A DNA stretch of 64,000 nt from Cocos nucifera. Taxonomy: Eukaryota; Streptophyta; Magnoliopsida; Arecales; Arecaceae. Below are positions 11,743 through 23,140 of this stretch, one piece after another (positions within the stretch are counted from its first letter, which is position 1; every line of letters begins with the position of its first letter). The notes under the pieces were generated by a model. The model did not search any database, was not told the DNA's origin, and saw only the letters and a program-made list of their open reading frames with translations. Position numbers and translations under genes: made by a program. The stretch is taken from positions 80,039-144,038 of the forward strand of contig QRFJ01003331.1 of assembly GCA_006176705.1 (NCBI GenBank), written 5' to 3'.

Positions 11743-13355
11743 TGATAAGAACACGATATTATCGTTAAGACACCATATTTATCAGTTTAATTTGATTTCT
11801 TAAAATAATTAAAAATATATAGATAGCAGTGTGTCGAATTGAATCCATGGGGAAGGTAGTGTTTTAGTTTTGAAATCTTTGATTTTATAAAAGAAAAAGA
11901 AAAGCAAAGAGTTTTAGAATCAAAAGTGAAGTCAAAAAATAAAAATAATAAAAATTAAAAGGTACAAAAATTTAAACTTGGTACTAAGATCTACTAGTTA
12001 GATCTTAGCATCTACTTACAATAAAATAAAAAAAATAATAATTAAAGTATAGAAATTAAATTACAATAAAAATAAAGAGCATGAGATTAAAGAGCATAAA
12101 AATAAATTTACATTAATTAAAATTTTAAAATTTAAATACATAGAATTTAAAAAAAAGAAAATAAAATAAAATAGTCTGATCTCTGATCTTGGATCGGCAT
12201 TAGTGGAAAGATGGTGTAGAAGCCCAGCTTTTCCTCTCGTCACCAAATGCCTCGAAGCAGCCATTAACCCAAAGCCTGGCTTCACCCAATACCAAAGCTT
12301 CACCTTGATCGAAGATTATGAATTCTGAAAGTTTGGGATTTTATTTATAGAACTAAGAGGACTGGAGAATTTTTTGCAGGCAATGTGGGACTATGGAGGT
12401 CTTTGATCATCAAAATATGGAGAAATTTGAGTGAAAATTGGATTAAAAGAAGTTCTGAACGAATTCTATTGAAGTTTGATGAAATCTAGTCATTCAATAG
12501 AAATCCAACGAACCAAAGATCATCAAAATCAGATGTGTATCGATCCAAATTAAGTTGGATTAAATTCTGATCGTTGATTGCATGTTGATGAAAAAAATCT
12601 AGCGCTGATCGTGCATTGGGAGTCTTGATCACCATCGAGAGCATTCTGGATCGTTGGATCATCTTCTGGGTTGAGTGTTGCCATCCGATGGCGATCCATC
12701 CGATCTTGACTGCAATTAATCGAATCCGTCCAATCGTATAATTACTATTCCCATGGACCGCATGAACCGACTGCACCATACACCGTAATGAATCAACACC
12801 TCCTATCATCGAGTGAAAAGTCCAAAATGCCTTGTGAGCCATAATAGATTTTTTGTAAATCCTTTAAGGGCCTAGGTCCACCACGTGTCGCTCCATGATT
12901 CACCGATTTCTATTGAGCTGGCGATCCACGCCTGGACCTTGGACTAGCTGATGGCTTCTGCAGTTGAGTCGGCTAGCTGGCTTGGCACGCTGGCTTTGTT
13001 GGCTTGGCTTGGCACATTTGAATGTGTCGGCTGATATGGCACGACAGCTTGACCCAACTGAGTCGTATGCTATTTTTTATTTAATTTTTATTTATTTTAT
13101 TTCTTTAGAAATTCATATCTTCTCCATTTTAGCTCCATTTTGTTTGAAACTTATTTTATTATGATAAAAAAAATAAGCTCTTTTCATTGATAATAAAATT
13201 TTATTTTTTATTTTTTATTATTTTTTAATTAATTTTTTAATTAATAAAATATTAATTTCTTAAAAATATATATAAATTGATCATTAATTCTTAAAAATTA
13301 ATATAAATTGATTGATAAATTAATATTTTTATTGATAAATTTATGATACTTATCA
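11743..13355 (-). mobile_element. Athila-like element 1, 3' LTR
   Basis: 1613 bp; plus-strand ends TGATAAGAACACG and CTTATCA, forming a 7-bp terminal inverted repeat. Colinear with 14986-16625. An open frame of 118 codons at 12486-12842 (minus) is broken in the other LTR and is not considered a gene. Confidence 0.85.
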
Positions 13356-14544
13356 CATCCTCCAACTTAAGTTTTGCTCATCCTCAAGTAAAGAAAGAAT
13401 TTAGTTTTAAATATCTTTTAACTTTAGAGTTTCGAATTTTACCTAAGTAGTTTTCAAAATGGCCATTGATATTTAGTAGAGCTTAAGTGAAATATATCAT
13501 TGGGATATTAATACTTATCAATAAAAAAATTAAGTAAAAAATATTAAATTTTTTTAAACTTTTTCTAAATTATCCCATCTTTATCTCTGATTCATCTAAA
13601 CTTTCATATAGACAAGTATATTACTACTTCCATCTTTTATTTATTGATTTTTATTTTCACATTATCCACTTTTTAATGCGAATATCATTGCTTACTTAAG
13701 CAACAGGATCCGATTACTCAATTAAAAATTAATATTTTTATTTTATTTTATTTATTTATTTTTTTAATATTATACCATTATTGACTGTCTTGATCTCTTA
13801 AGCTTTCTATTTGATCCATGTAGCAAGTCTTGAGCCAATGACTTTCAAACTAGTTGGCTTTAGGATACTAGGTATAGAACACCCTTCGGGCTTACTAGTT
13901 TGAATCAAACAGGCTATGAGTTAAGACTAGTTTTACAACTAGATTCTTTGCCCTTTTCATCTTTTGATGCAAAACTCAATGCTTGCTTAGGCAAAGAGGC
14001 CCGGTTAATCAATAAGAAGTACCTAGAAACTATTTTATTTTAATTTTTTTATATGAAAAAATGTATAGTTACCCTACACAAGCCCATAAAAATAAACTTT
14101 TCTTTGATGCTAGTAGAAAAAATTAAAAATACTCAAAGAAAAAACTTTTTATGTTCTAGACTTAACTCTTTATTTGATTTTCTTAATCCTTGATTCCACA
14201 ATATCTATAGATTCTTTGATCTGTGTATCAATTTTTTTAAAAAAATACTTAGTTTAATTCAATTCTTAAGCATAATCAGGTATCTAAATACTAAATACTA
14301 ACTTTTTTAAGGACTTAAAATTTTAAAATTTTTATTTTTCTCTCTTTTCAACTTAATCAACATTGTCCTCAATGGAGAAAAAAAAATATAGGATATAATA
14401 AAGAATATGAAAGAATACACCTGACTCAGTATATTTTTGGTCTAGCACATACCTTTAAAAATTTAAGCTCTCCCTCCAACTTATTCAAATTATTCTAAAA
14501 AAAAATTAACTAAAAAGATAAATTAGACTAAAGAAAACTAAATA
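13356..14544 (-). other. Non-coding internal part of Athila-like element 1
   Basis: The first bases next to the LTR (CATCCTCCAACTTAAG on plus) are the complement of a purine-rich tract (CTTAAGTTGGAGGATG on minus), the likely polypurine tract. The rest is AT-rich with no readable protein. Confidence 0.6.
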
Positions 14545-14574
14545 TTGGATTGCTTCCCAACAAGCGCTAAGTTT
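14545..14574 (-). promoter_or_regulatory. Conserved Athila/Tat downstream word
   Basis: The minus strand reads AACTTAGCGCTTGTTGGGA followed by AGCAATCCAATA. A near-identical word is widespread after the coding region of plant Athila/Tat elements, where its role is not established. It supports the classification although all pol is deleted. Confidence 0.55.
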
Positions 14575-14604
14575 ATCATCTTCAGCCAAACACAATGCAA
14601 CTTA

Positions 14605-14997
14605 CTATCCTGTGTCAAATATTAGATTGATAAATTTCAATGATTTTGGATTGCCAATCTCAGAAAGTTGATTTATAATCCCATTATTGATATATTCATT
14701 GTTAATTAGGAGAACATAATTTGTGACCCCATTTTTAGACCCATGTTTATTAAGAATTTCTCTTATTTGTTCTTCTAAAATGCTCATGAATTGAGTTTTT
14801 GAATTGAGAGTTAAGTTTAATACACTGGGTATTGGAAGAATGTCTAAAGATGGGTTTAATTTTGAAGGTAAATTAATGTGATCTTGCTTAAACAACTCCA
14901 TTGACACTTCATTACAAAGTGGTGAGTATTCCCACCTATCACGTGGGCGACCCGAGTTTAATCCTCGGCAACGGTGCCAAAAATTTGATAAGAACAT
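14605..14997 (-). CDS. Short uninterrupted ORF of Athila-like element 1, unknown function
   Basis: A 130-codon ORF on the element's sense strand. Its start codon lies in the last bases of the 5' LTR (14997) and it reads through the primer-binding site and the antisense of the tRNA-Asp-like segment (about residues 7-27, NFWHRCRGLNSGR onward) and ends NLIFDTG at 14605. No domain is recognised. The middle has mixed hydrophobic and charged residues without a membrane segment or signal peptide. It is the only sizeable open frame on this strand of the internal region. It may be chance or a leftover gag or leader peptide; translation is unproven. Confidence 0.25.
   Translation of the reverse strand: MFLSNFWHRCRGLNSGRPRDRWEYSPLCNEVSMELFKQDHINLPSKLNPSLDILPIPSVLNLTLNSKTQFMSILEEQIREILNKHGSKNGVTNYVLLINNEYINNGIINQLSEIGNPKSLKFINLIFDTG
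14918..14979 (+). other. tRNA-Asp-derived segment containing the primer-binding site
   Basis: Over 62 nt the plus strand resembles plant tRNA-Asp(GUC) from the D-loop (AGTGGTGAGTATTCCC) through the anticodon arm (CCCAC-CTATCAC-GTGGG), the T arm (CCGAG-TTTAATC-CTCGG) and the 3' end (CAACGGTGCCA). Against my recollection of the plant tRNA there are 10 differences, all transitions, and no gap. Both visible stems remain fully paired although their sequences changed. A normal primer-binding site covers only the last 18 or so nt (about 14962-14979). The 5' half of the acceptor and D stem is not recognisable, so this is not a functional tRNA gene. Confidence 0.8.
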
Positions 14998-16625
14998 GAT
15001 GTTGTCGTTAAGACATCGTATTTATCAGTTTAATCTTACTTCCTAAAATAATTAAAAGTACGTAGATAGCAGTGAGTCAGGTCGAATCCATAGGGAAGGT
15101 AGTATTTTAGTTTTGAAATCTTTGATTTTACAAAAGAAAAAGAAAAGTAAAGAGTTTTAGAATCAAAAGTAAAGTTAAAAAATAAAAAAATTAAAAATTA
15201 AAAGATATAAAAATTTAAACTTGATACTAAGATCTACTAGTTAGATCATAGCATCAACTTACAATAAAATAAAAAAAGCAATAATTAAAGTGTAGAAATT
15301 AAATTGCAATAAAAATAAAGAGCATGAAATTAAAGAGCATAAAAATAAATTTTTATTAATTAAAATTTTAGAATTTAAATATATAAAATTTAAAAAAAAA
15401 TAAAATAAAATAGCTTGATCTTTGATCTTGGATCGGCATTGGTGGAAAGATGATGTAGAAGCCCAGCTTTTTCTCTCAGCATCAGTTGCCTCGAAGCAGC
15501 CATTAACCCAAAGCCTGGCTTCACGCTGTACCAAAGCTTCATCTTGACTGAAGATTATGAACTTTGGAAGTCTGGGGTCTTATTTATAGAGTTAGAAGGA
15601 CTGGAGACTTTTTCTGCAGGCAATATGGGACTAAGAAGGTCTTTGATCATCAAACTATGGAGAAATCTGAGTAAAAATTAGATTAAAAGGAGTCCTAGAT
15701 GAATTTTGTTGAAGTCTGATGAAATCTAGTCATTCAATAGGAATCCAACAAACCAAAGATCATCAAAATCGGATGTGTATCAACCAAGATTAGGTCAGAT
15801 TAAATTCTAGCCATTGATCGCATGTTGATGGAGAAAATTTGATCGTTGATCGCATGTTGGGAGTCCTGATCATCGTCGGGAGCATTCTGGACCATTGGAT
15901 CATCTTCTAGATTGAGTGCTACCATCGGATGGTGATCCATGTGAAGTCTAAAGTAGGAAATTCCCTCTATCGTCCAATCTTGACCACAATCAATTAGATC
16001 CATCCAATCATGCAATTACTATTCCCATGGACCGCGTGAACCGGCTGCACCGCACACCGTAACAAATTAGTGCCTCCTATCACAGAGTGAAAAGTCTAAA
16101 ATACCCTATAAGTCATGATAAATTTTTTGTAAATCCTTTAAGGGTCTAGGTCCACCACATGTCGCTCCATAATTCATTGATTTCTATTGAGCTGGCAGTC
16201 CACGCCTAGATCGTGGACTGGCTGACGGCTTCCATGGCTGAGTTGACTAGCATGGTTGGCTTGGCATGCTAGCTTCGTTGGCTTGGCTTGGCATGTTTGG
16301 ACACGTCGACTGATATGGCGCGACAGCTTGAGCCGGCTGAGCCGTATGTTATTTTTTATTTAATTTTTATTTATTTTATTTTTTTAGAAATTCATATCTT
16401 CTCCATTTTAGCTCTATTTTGCTCAAAACTTATTTTGTTGTGATAAAAAAAAAAAAGCTCTTTTCATTGATAACAAAATTTTATTTTTTTAATTTTAATT
16501 ATTTTTTAAATTAATAAAATATTAATTTCTTAAAAATATATATAAATTGATCATTAATTCTTAAAAATTAATATGAATTGATTGATAAATTAATATTTTT
16601 ATTGGTAAATTTATGGTACTTATCA
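14986..16625 (-). mobile_element. Athila-like element 1, 5' LTR
   Basis: 1640 bp; plus-strand ends TGATAAGAACATG and CTTATCA. Differences from the partner LTR are mostly C/T and G/A changes plus short indels, for example an extra stretch near 15940-15970. Right flank GGATG is the second target-site copy. Confidence 0.85.
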
Positions 16626-17064
16626 GGATGACAACGTCTATCGAGCATAGGTCATTGTATGCCATACAGATTAATTATCCTCTTAATCAAGGAGTATGGA
16701 GACACTGATATGACATATAGATGAGATATATGGGTACATCGTTATTGAACGTGATCAACTTTAGAGCATTCTGCTATCATGAATATCTATGATGGGATAT
16801 AGATATAAGTGTCCCTTAGATTTGAGATCATCTCAGTGACTTGCAAGCAACTCACTGTGCTTTGGTATCAGGCTAACTAAATTTTTAATTCAATAACAGA
16901 AGGCTTTTGGACATAGTCAAGTACTTGCAAAGTCAGAGTATGATCAAGATGGAATTAACCACTCCAAGAGTTGGAGAAGAATGTATCACTGTATTTTAAT
17001 ATAGCAAAATCTTGGTTAGGATAATCCAATAGATGGATTTGATATTTTGAAATACAATGTGGAC
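16626..17064 (+). mobile_element. Copia-B LTR 1, segment 2
   Basis: Continues the Copia-B LTR after the Athila-like insertion (GGATGACAACGTCTATCGAG compare 35336 onward) up to CAATGTGGAC. The final TGGAC is the left target-site copy of the Copia-A element. Confidence 0.85.
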
Positions 17065-19985
17065 TGTTGGGAAATGTATCCTAAAGTCAATCATCCAGGT
17101 TATAGATGGTTGAGCTAAATATAATTGTACTTGAATTATTAATGAATAAAATTATTCTTTTGGCATATTCATCATTTTGTACATTTTTCTATAATGAACT
17201 CTTCTGTGATGAAGTCCTCAGGACTATTTAGACTCGACAAAAGAGAATTTATCATTTAGTCCTCAAAGGTGTTGACAACCAAATAATTTATTGTTATCCA
17301 AGACAACAACATATCGAGTGTAGGTCATTGTGTGCCATAAGTGTTGATTGTCCTCTTAACCAAGAAGTATGGAGATACTGTTATGACATGCAGGTGAAGT
17401 ATAGGGGTATATTTCACTAAACGTGATCCAACTGTGGAGCTCTCTACTATCAAGAGTTGCTCATGAAGGATATGGATATGAGTATCCCTTAGACCTGAGA
17501 TCACCATGGTGACCTGCAAGCAACTCACTGCACTTAGGTACTGGACTACCTAAATTTTTAATTCAGTGACGAAAGGCTACTGGGTACAGTTAAGTACTTG
17601 GCTTATTGGTATATGAGTCAAAATGGGATTGACCCCTCTAAGTATTGGAGCAAGTGCATCACTGTATTTTAATTTAGCAAATCCTCGATCAGGGTAGTCC
17701 ATATGATGGATGCTAAATTTTGAAATACACTATGGATGAATTTTAGGATTGACAGTAAACCCTAAATCATTCTTTTAAGCATCGAGGTCGAGGGGATGAA
17801 TTATATGGTAACCATATGCCACAAGTTCATCGATATTGTATTATAATTATTCGACCTATCCGGAGGTTGGGTACCATTGCTAGATGGTCACATCGATTAA
17901 TACAGAAAATTAATTTTTGTACTACCGGCTTAGGATTTGAACCTATGGGGTCACACACAATAGGAGTTTCTACCTGATCTGATGGCTAATATTGAATCTC
18001 GATGATCTAAGACTCTATGGTCAAGAGTTTCACTGAATTGAAACTATATGATCAAGAGTTCTACTAGACTGGGACTCTGAGTTCGTGTTCGGGACTCTCT
18101 GATCGAGAGTCCTGATGACTTGGGACTCTATGGTCAAGAGTCCCACTAGACTGGGACACTATGACTAAGAGTCCTAGTGGACTGGAACTTTGAGTCCTAC
18201 TCATTTGGAACTCTCTGATCAAGAGTCTCACAGGTCTGGGACTCTATGATCATGAGTTGGATTCATTTGGGACACTGGGTTCAAGAGTCCCACTAGTTTG
18301 GGACTCCTCAGGAGTTTCATGTTGATGGAACTCTATTATCGGTAACCCATCCGATTTGGACTCAAATATTTTTTGAAAAATTAATTAGTAATTTAATTAT
18401 TGATTAGTTCAATTTGATTGAGCGATGAGGATTCAATCAAGTCTGATTGAATTTGATTCGATTGAGTTTGACCCGATCAGGTCATGAGATGACCTAATCG
18501 CTATGGGAGTTTTGACCCTGATTTGATCAAGATCTGGACCTAATTAATTTCTAATTTGATTAGAATTTTATTGGATTAAGCTAAGCCTAATTTGGTTGGA
18601 TTTAAGTAGGTCTAATTGGATCTAGATTAATTGGTTTGGTTGAAACTAATTAGGACCAAGTCAAATGATGTTTGAATTCAAACTCTCCCATGTGCCCACC
18701 ATTTTTGAATTTTCCACTCTTGTTCTATGCCCAAAATTTTGTACATAACTTTTCTATCACCTAGAAAGTTTTTGCACCCCCTCTCTTTTCCACTTTTAAC
18801 CTGGTCCAAGGGTTGGACCAGTTCAAAGTAAGTTGAGTTTTAAATTCAACTCAGTTTGTTCGAGGTTGGAACCAATCCAACCTTATCTGCTTCCCATGCC
18901 CTCTCTTTTGTTTGTCGAATATTTTTTGGAGAAATAAAAATGTGTGCACAAAGAAGGAGAGTCCTTCTATGTGTTAAACATGTGGGAGGGGGCGTTGGAT
19001 AAGGATAAGAGGCTCACTTGATTTTTGAAATCAAGTGAGTGGTTAAAACCTCCCAACCACTTGACCCTTATCTCTTTTCATGCATTTTTCGCATGGTATT
19101 CATGTCAATAAATTATGAGAATTTTTGTGCATGTATAATAAGGGATTAAAATTATGTGGTAAAAATTTTAAATGATTAATCATTAGTTTTAGATAAAAAA
19201 AAATCTTGGAGTGAAGGTGAGTAGGATCCTATAGCACTTTACTTTTTCCTCATGCTTCTCTTCTCTTCTAATTTTCACCTCTAAGGATATCTAGTTTTTA
19301 GATATGATCTAAATAATATTTATATATCTAAAAGTAATCTTTCCACAAAAATTTATTTCATGAGAAAACACCACACAGAGAGGGCATGATAGGATTTTCA
19401 GTGTGTCAGGATTTTTGGGCCGAGTAAAACCCTAGATTTGGGAATCTAGGTTCGGATGGAGAGATCGAGTGCTGTGAGCATCGGATCGTCACCAAATTTG
19501 AAATACCTCTTCATCATTCTCTAGTATTTGTATTTTGATTTTTTAGAGTATTTAAAAAATTAGAAAGTACATGATCGATTGATTCGATCGTAATTAGCCA
19601 TTGAAGGCACTAGCGAGGAGCTAGCACTCCAATGGGACTGATCGGGACTAGAAGCTCCATGTGGATCAACCATAGAGGCCGAACACATGTGCGGCTATGG
19701 TGCAATAGTAGAACATTATCCGATGAATTCAGATTATGGTGATCAACTATCCGCAAAAAGATATTATGTTCTGAACAGATAGTTGTAGTAAAGAGTTTGC
19801 TACATAGTTTTATTTTCAGTTCTATATGAATGCATGCATATTGTGTTTAGATCCTTAGTATGGAACTTAATATTTTGATATGATCAAAAATTAATTAATT
19901 AGATTAATTAATTTTCCACTATATTTTAGCTATTTTTGAAAAAAATTTTGATAGTAGCACTGCAAACCTTGCACTGCATCCTTCA
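17065..19985 (+). mobile_element. Copia-A 5' LTR
   Basis: Starts TGTTGGGAAATG, ends TGCATCCTTCA. Contains the hairpin minisatellite at 17990-18330 and the AGTCCT-C-AGGACT palindrome at 17213-17225. Confidence 0.9.
17990..18330 (+). repeat. Hairpin minisatellite in the Copia-A 5' LTR
   Basis: About ten degenerate 31-bp units. The best unit at 18122-18144 is a perfect inverted repeat GGGACTCT-N7-AGAGTCCC. Neighbouring units conserve the paired arms better than the spacer. Confidence 0.75.
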
Positions 19986-19987
19986 AA

Positions 19988-19999
19988 TGGTATCAGAGC
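19988..19999 (+). promoter_or_regulatory. Copia-A primer-binding site
   Basis: TGGTATCAGAGC, two bases after the LTR end, complementary to the 3' end of initiator Met-tRNA, the standard Copia minus-strand primer. Confidence 0.9.
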
Positions 20000-21770
20000 G
20001 TTGGTTCGCTAAACATGATATGCTTGCATGATTAGATTAATAATTTAAATTTAATTTAAATATTAATCTAATATTTTAATTAATTAGATCTAAAAATTAA
20101 AATCAAGATCGCATGGACTGCAGGTTGTCCTGCTGTAGGGTTTACCCTCTATAGTGCAAAGGTTATCCTTGTACGTGCTTGATCTTGTAGTTAATCATAA
20201 AATTTTTAGATTAGATCTAATTTTTTCTGATATGTTAAATTAGGCTTTAATCTAATTTTTGATCATGAATGCATGTTTAGATAGGATCTAAAGTTTGACT
20301 CATGATTTAGTATTATGTAGTGTACATAGTTTCAGATTAAACCCTACAACTAGTGTTGTTTGTGGATTAAGCCGATTCAATTTTAAAGTGAGTTGACTCA
20401 ATTGGTGAAAAATGCTAAGTTGTAAAAAATCTTTCAAAATTTAAAAATTATTTTTGAAATGCCGAACCCCACCCCATCAGCCCAAAACTTAATTAAAGAA
20501 ATTAAGTATCATTCATAGGGTCTAGAATTATGAATTAAGATCCTAAGACAAAGGCATAAGATTGTGGGTTAAAGGGTTAGATGAATTAGGTCCATTAATT
20601 GGGTTAGACCTAAGATTAGTTAAAGAATAGATTAATCTAGAGTAATTGATCAAATCTAATCAAGTGTTGTATTAGATTAGATCAAGGATGCTCTAGAAAC
20701 AACTCCAATAGTTGTAGTTGGATGAGTCCATGTCTTTAACAAGACCATAGTGGACTTAATTCATGGCTACATGGTTAAGCTCGAAATTGCTAGGTTGATC
20801 AGATTAAATCTAATTAATCGATTGGTGTTTAAGGTAAGTTTAACAGTCTAGACTAGTGGTTTTTAATTGAGAGCTACTCGCACTGATTCAATCTTTGATG
20901 AGTTAATGGCATATCCCTTCCACTAATCTCACTTACCTGGCTGACATGGTCGATTGGGATTTGATTAGATCACTTAGTGATTTGGACTGACCCATGTTAT
21001 TAGAAATTAGTTTGATTGATTTCAATCAGTAAGACTGAATAAGGTGCTCCTGAACCTAAATTGATCCTAGTCCTAACATATTGACTTGGTGAAGTTAGTG
21101 GGAGAACTTGACTTGGTGAAGTCAACGGGAGAAATTTGATCCATGTCCTTTCTACCCTTAAATCATAAGTAACCTAAATTCTCTAAATTATTAGGTTCTT
21201 AAAATGACTAAGTTATGAAGATAATCGAGTCATAGCCTCCCATTAAGATGAATAGTAATGAGTCCAATTTTCTAGGTGGACATTGGAGGTGCCTTACACC
21301 TGGTGTTCATTTGGATATTAGAATTACTATCCATCATATGATGATTAGGTCGCACTCTCTTAATGGTGATTAGGTTAGCCAGAGCTTTCCTCGAGCCTGG
21401 TTATCATTGGTTTGATGCACTGAAGTTAATCATGTTAATGGTTGGACCTAACCAAACTTTTTTAGTGGAGGCCATAGCCTACTGATTTGGTATCTGGGGC
21501 AAAATCTAAATACTAAAAATTATTTAAAAAAATAATTGGTTATGAACCTACCTATAGATGCACATGGGTTAGCTAGAGATTTTCTTAGGCCCGTCTGTAG
21601 TCTATGTGTATTTCAATACCCACTAAGGAGTTAGTGTAATTTTTTGAATTGGAGGTAGAGGCTACCAATTTGTTAAAAATAGTGGAAAGACCTTTAGACT
21701 AAAGTCCAAGTCTTTAGGATTTAAATTTATTCAAGTACTTATTTAGATTTCATGTTTTTCTTTTAGATAA
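20000..21770 (+). other. Copia-A leader without recognisable gag
   Basis: About 1.8 kb of AT-rich sequence full of stops. It is colinear in short blocks with the Copia-B leaders (29810-31740 and 56680-58620): the AGGTTGTCCTGCTGTAGGG hairpin region near 20123, GTCGAACCCCA-like words near 20461, TAGTTGTAGTTGGATGAG near 20710, and AGTGGTTTTTAATTG near 20850. No gag or zinc knuckle is readable. Confidence 0.55.
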
Positions 21771-21969
21771 ATAGAATGGCTAGAATAAGTCCACTCTGTT
21801 CACTGTTGGATAGTGGTAAGCATTTAAGACCTAAGAACAAGGAGTCTAGTGTTGACCCTAATAAGATAGACCTAGAGAGGAATGGTCCTCTTAATCCAAA
21901 TAGGCTGAACAGGAGAAATTAGTAAGTGGTTCCTGGTCAAGGCTATTATATGATAACACCTTGCAATTT

Positions 21970-23140
21970 CTCCATAAATGACACATCTACCTAGGTATTA
22001 GATACCGAGAGTCTGATTCATATATGTAATTTATTGCATGGACTTTAAATTGGTAGAAAATTTAAAAATGGTGATAGATTTCTTAATGTCGAAAATGAAA
22101 GTCAAGTTCCAATACTAGCATTGAGAACTCTTGAACTATTTTTCAAAAATAATAGTATCATTTTAAGTGACTATCACTATTATCCATCTTTTATGATGAA
22201 CATAATATCTGTTGGACTATTGGCCTAGGATGGTTATTATTTATTAATAAAAAAATTATTATAATATCATTATGAATGATGTTATAGTACTACAAGGATA
22301 ATTGAAAAATGACATTTACGTTATATCATAGCCTATTAGTGTAATGTACACATCGAATAAATGATCAAAACTAGATAATGTCACTAATGCTTATCTTTGG
22401 CATTGTAGGCTCGATCATATAAATAAGAATAGGATTAATAGGTTAGTCAAGGAGTGCATCCTTGATATTGATGATTATGAATCATTAAATACCTGTGAGT
22501 TCTGCCTTCTTGAAAAGATGACCAAATCACCTTTTACTAAAAAAGATGAACGGGCCATTGAGCTTCTATGTCTAGTACATACTGATGTATGTGGGCCTAT
22601 GAATACATATGCTAGAGGTGGGTATTACTACTTCATTACATTTATTAATGACTTATGTAGGTATGGGTACATCTATCTTATGAAGAATAAATTCGATTCG
22701 TTTGAAATGTTCAAATGATATCGAAATGAGGTAGAAAAATAACTTAAAAAGAGTATCAAAACTCTTCGATCTGACTGAGGAGGGGAATACCTTTCCAACA
22801 AATTTCTGACATATCTAGGAGAAAATGAAATTCTCTCATAATGGATTTCTCCTGGAATACCATAGCATAATGGTGTATCTAAAAGGAGGAATCGAATCCT
22901 GTTGGACATGGTTTGGTCCATGATGGGGTTTACAAGTCTTTCAATTTTATTTTGGGGTTATGCACTAGAGACTATCTATTTTATTATAAATAATATTTTG
23001 AGAAAGTTTGTTGCAAAGACTCCATATGAGATATGGATAGGGCATAAGCCGACACTCTCTCACTTTAGGATTTGGGATGTCTGGCTTATGTTAAATGTTT
23101 GCAGTCGAAAAAGCTTGGACCTAGGTCTAATAAATGCTTA
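21970..23140 (+). pseudogene. Copia-A protease and integrase remnant
   Basis: Protease: VLDTESLIHICN near 22000, where the active-site DTG/DSG-type triad reads DTE, so Gly is lost. Integrase zinc-binding region near 22400-22520 (LWHCRLDHINKNR ... TCEFCLLEKM) retains the two His and CxxC. The rve core has the first Asp in LVHTDVCGPM (about 22570), the second in LRSD near 22770 followed at once by a stop, and the Glu position near 22885 reads SKRRN, so Glu is replaced by Lys. An internal frameshift near 23072 separates WIGHKPTLSHFRIW from the following GCLAYVKCL. Confidence 0.85.

Larger units (their letters stand above)
11743..16625 (-). mobile_element. Athila-like non-autonomous Ty3/Gypsy element 1
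   Basis: Two LTRs of 1613 and 1640 bp, both starting TGATAAG and ending CTTATCA in plus coordinates, flank a 1630-bp internal region with no gag or pol. On the minus strand the order is 5' LTR (14986-16625), a primer-binding site matching tRNA-Asp, a short ORF, the Athila/Tat hallmark word around 14545-14574, a non-coding part, a polypurine tract and the 3' LTR (11743-13355). Flanking bases GGACA and GGATG fit one 5-bp target-site duplication with two transitions; the empty site reads GGATG at 35336-35340 and 62221-62225. This is a LARD-like derivative that would need enzymes from an autonomous relative. Confidence 0.85.

Noticed and set aside
12486..12842. 118-codon frame on the minus strand
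   Set aside because: It lies wholly inside an LTR and is broken in the partner LTR (15730-16100).
14918..14979. A functional tRNA-Asp gene
   Set aside because: The 5' acceptor strand and D-stem are not recognisable, the anticodon position reads ATC rather than GTC, and the segment sits exactly at the PBS of a minus-strand element.
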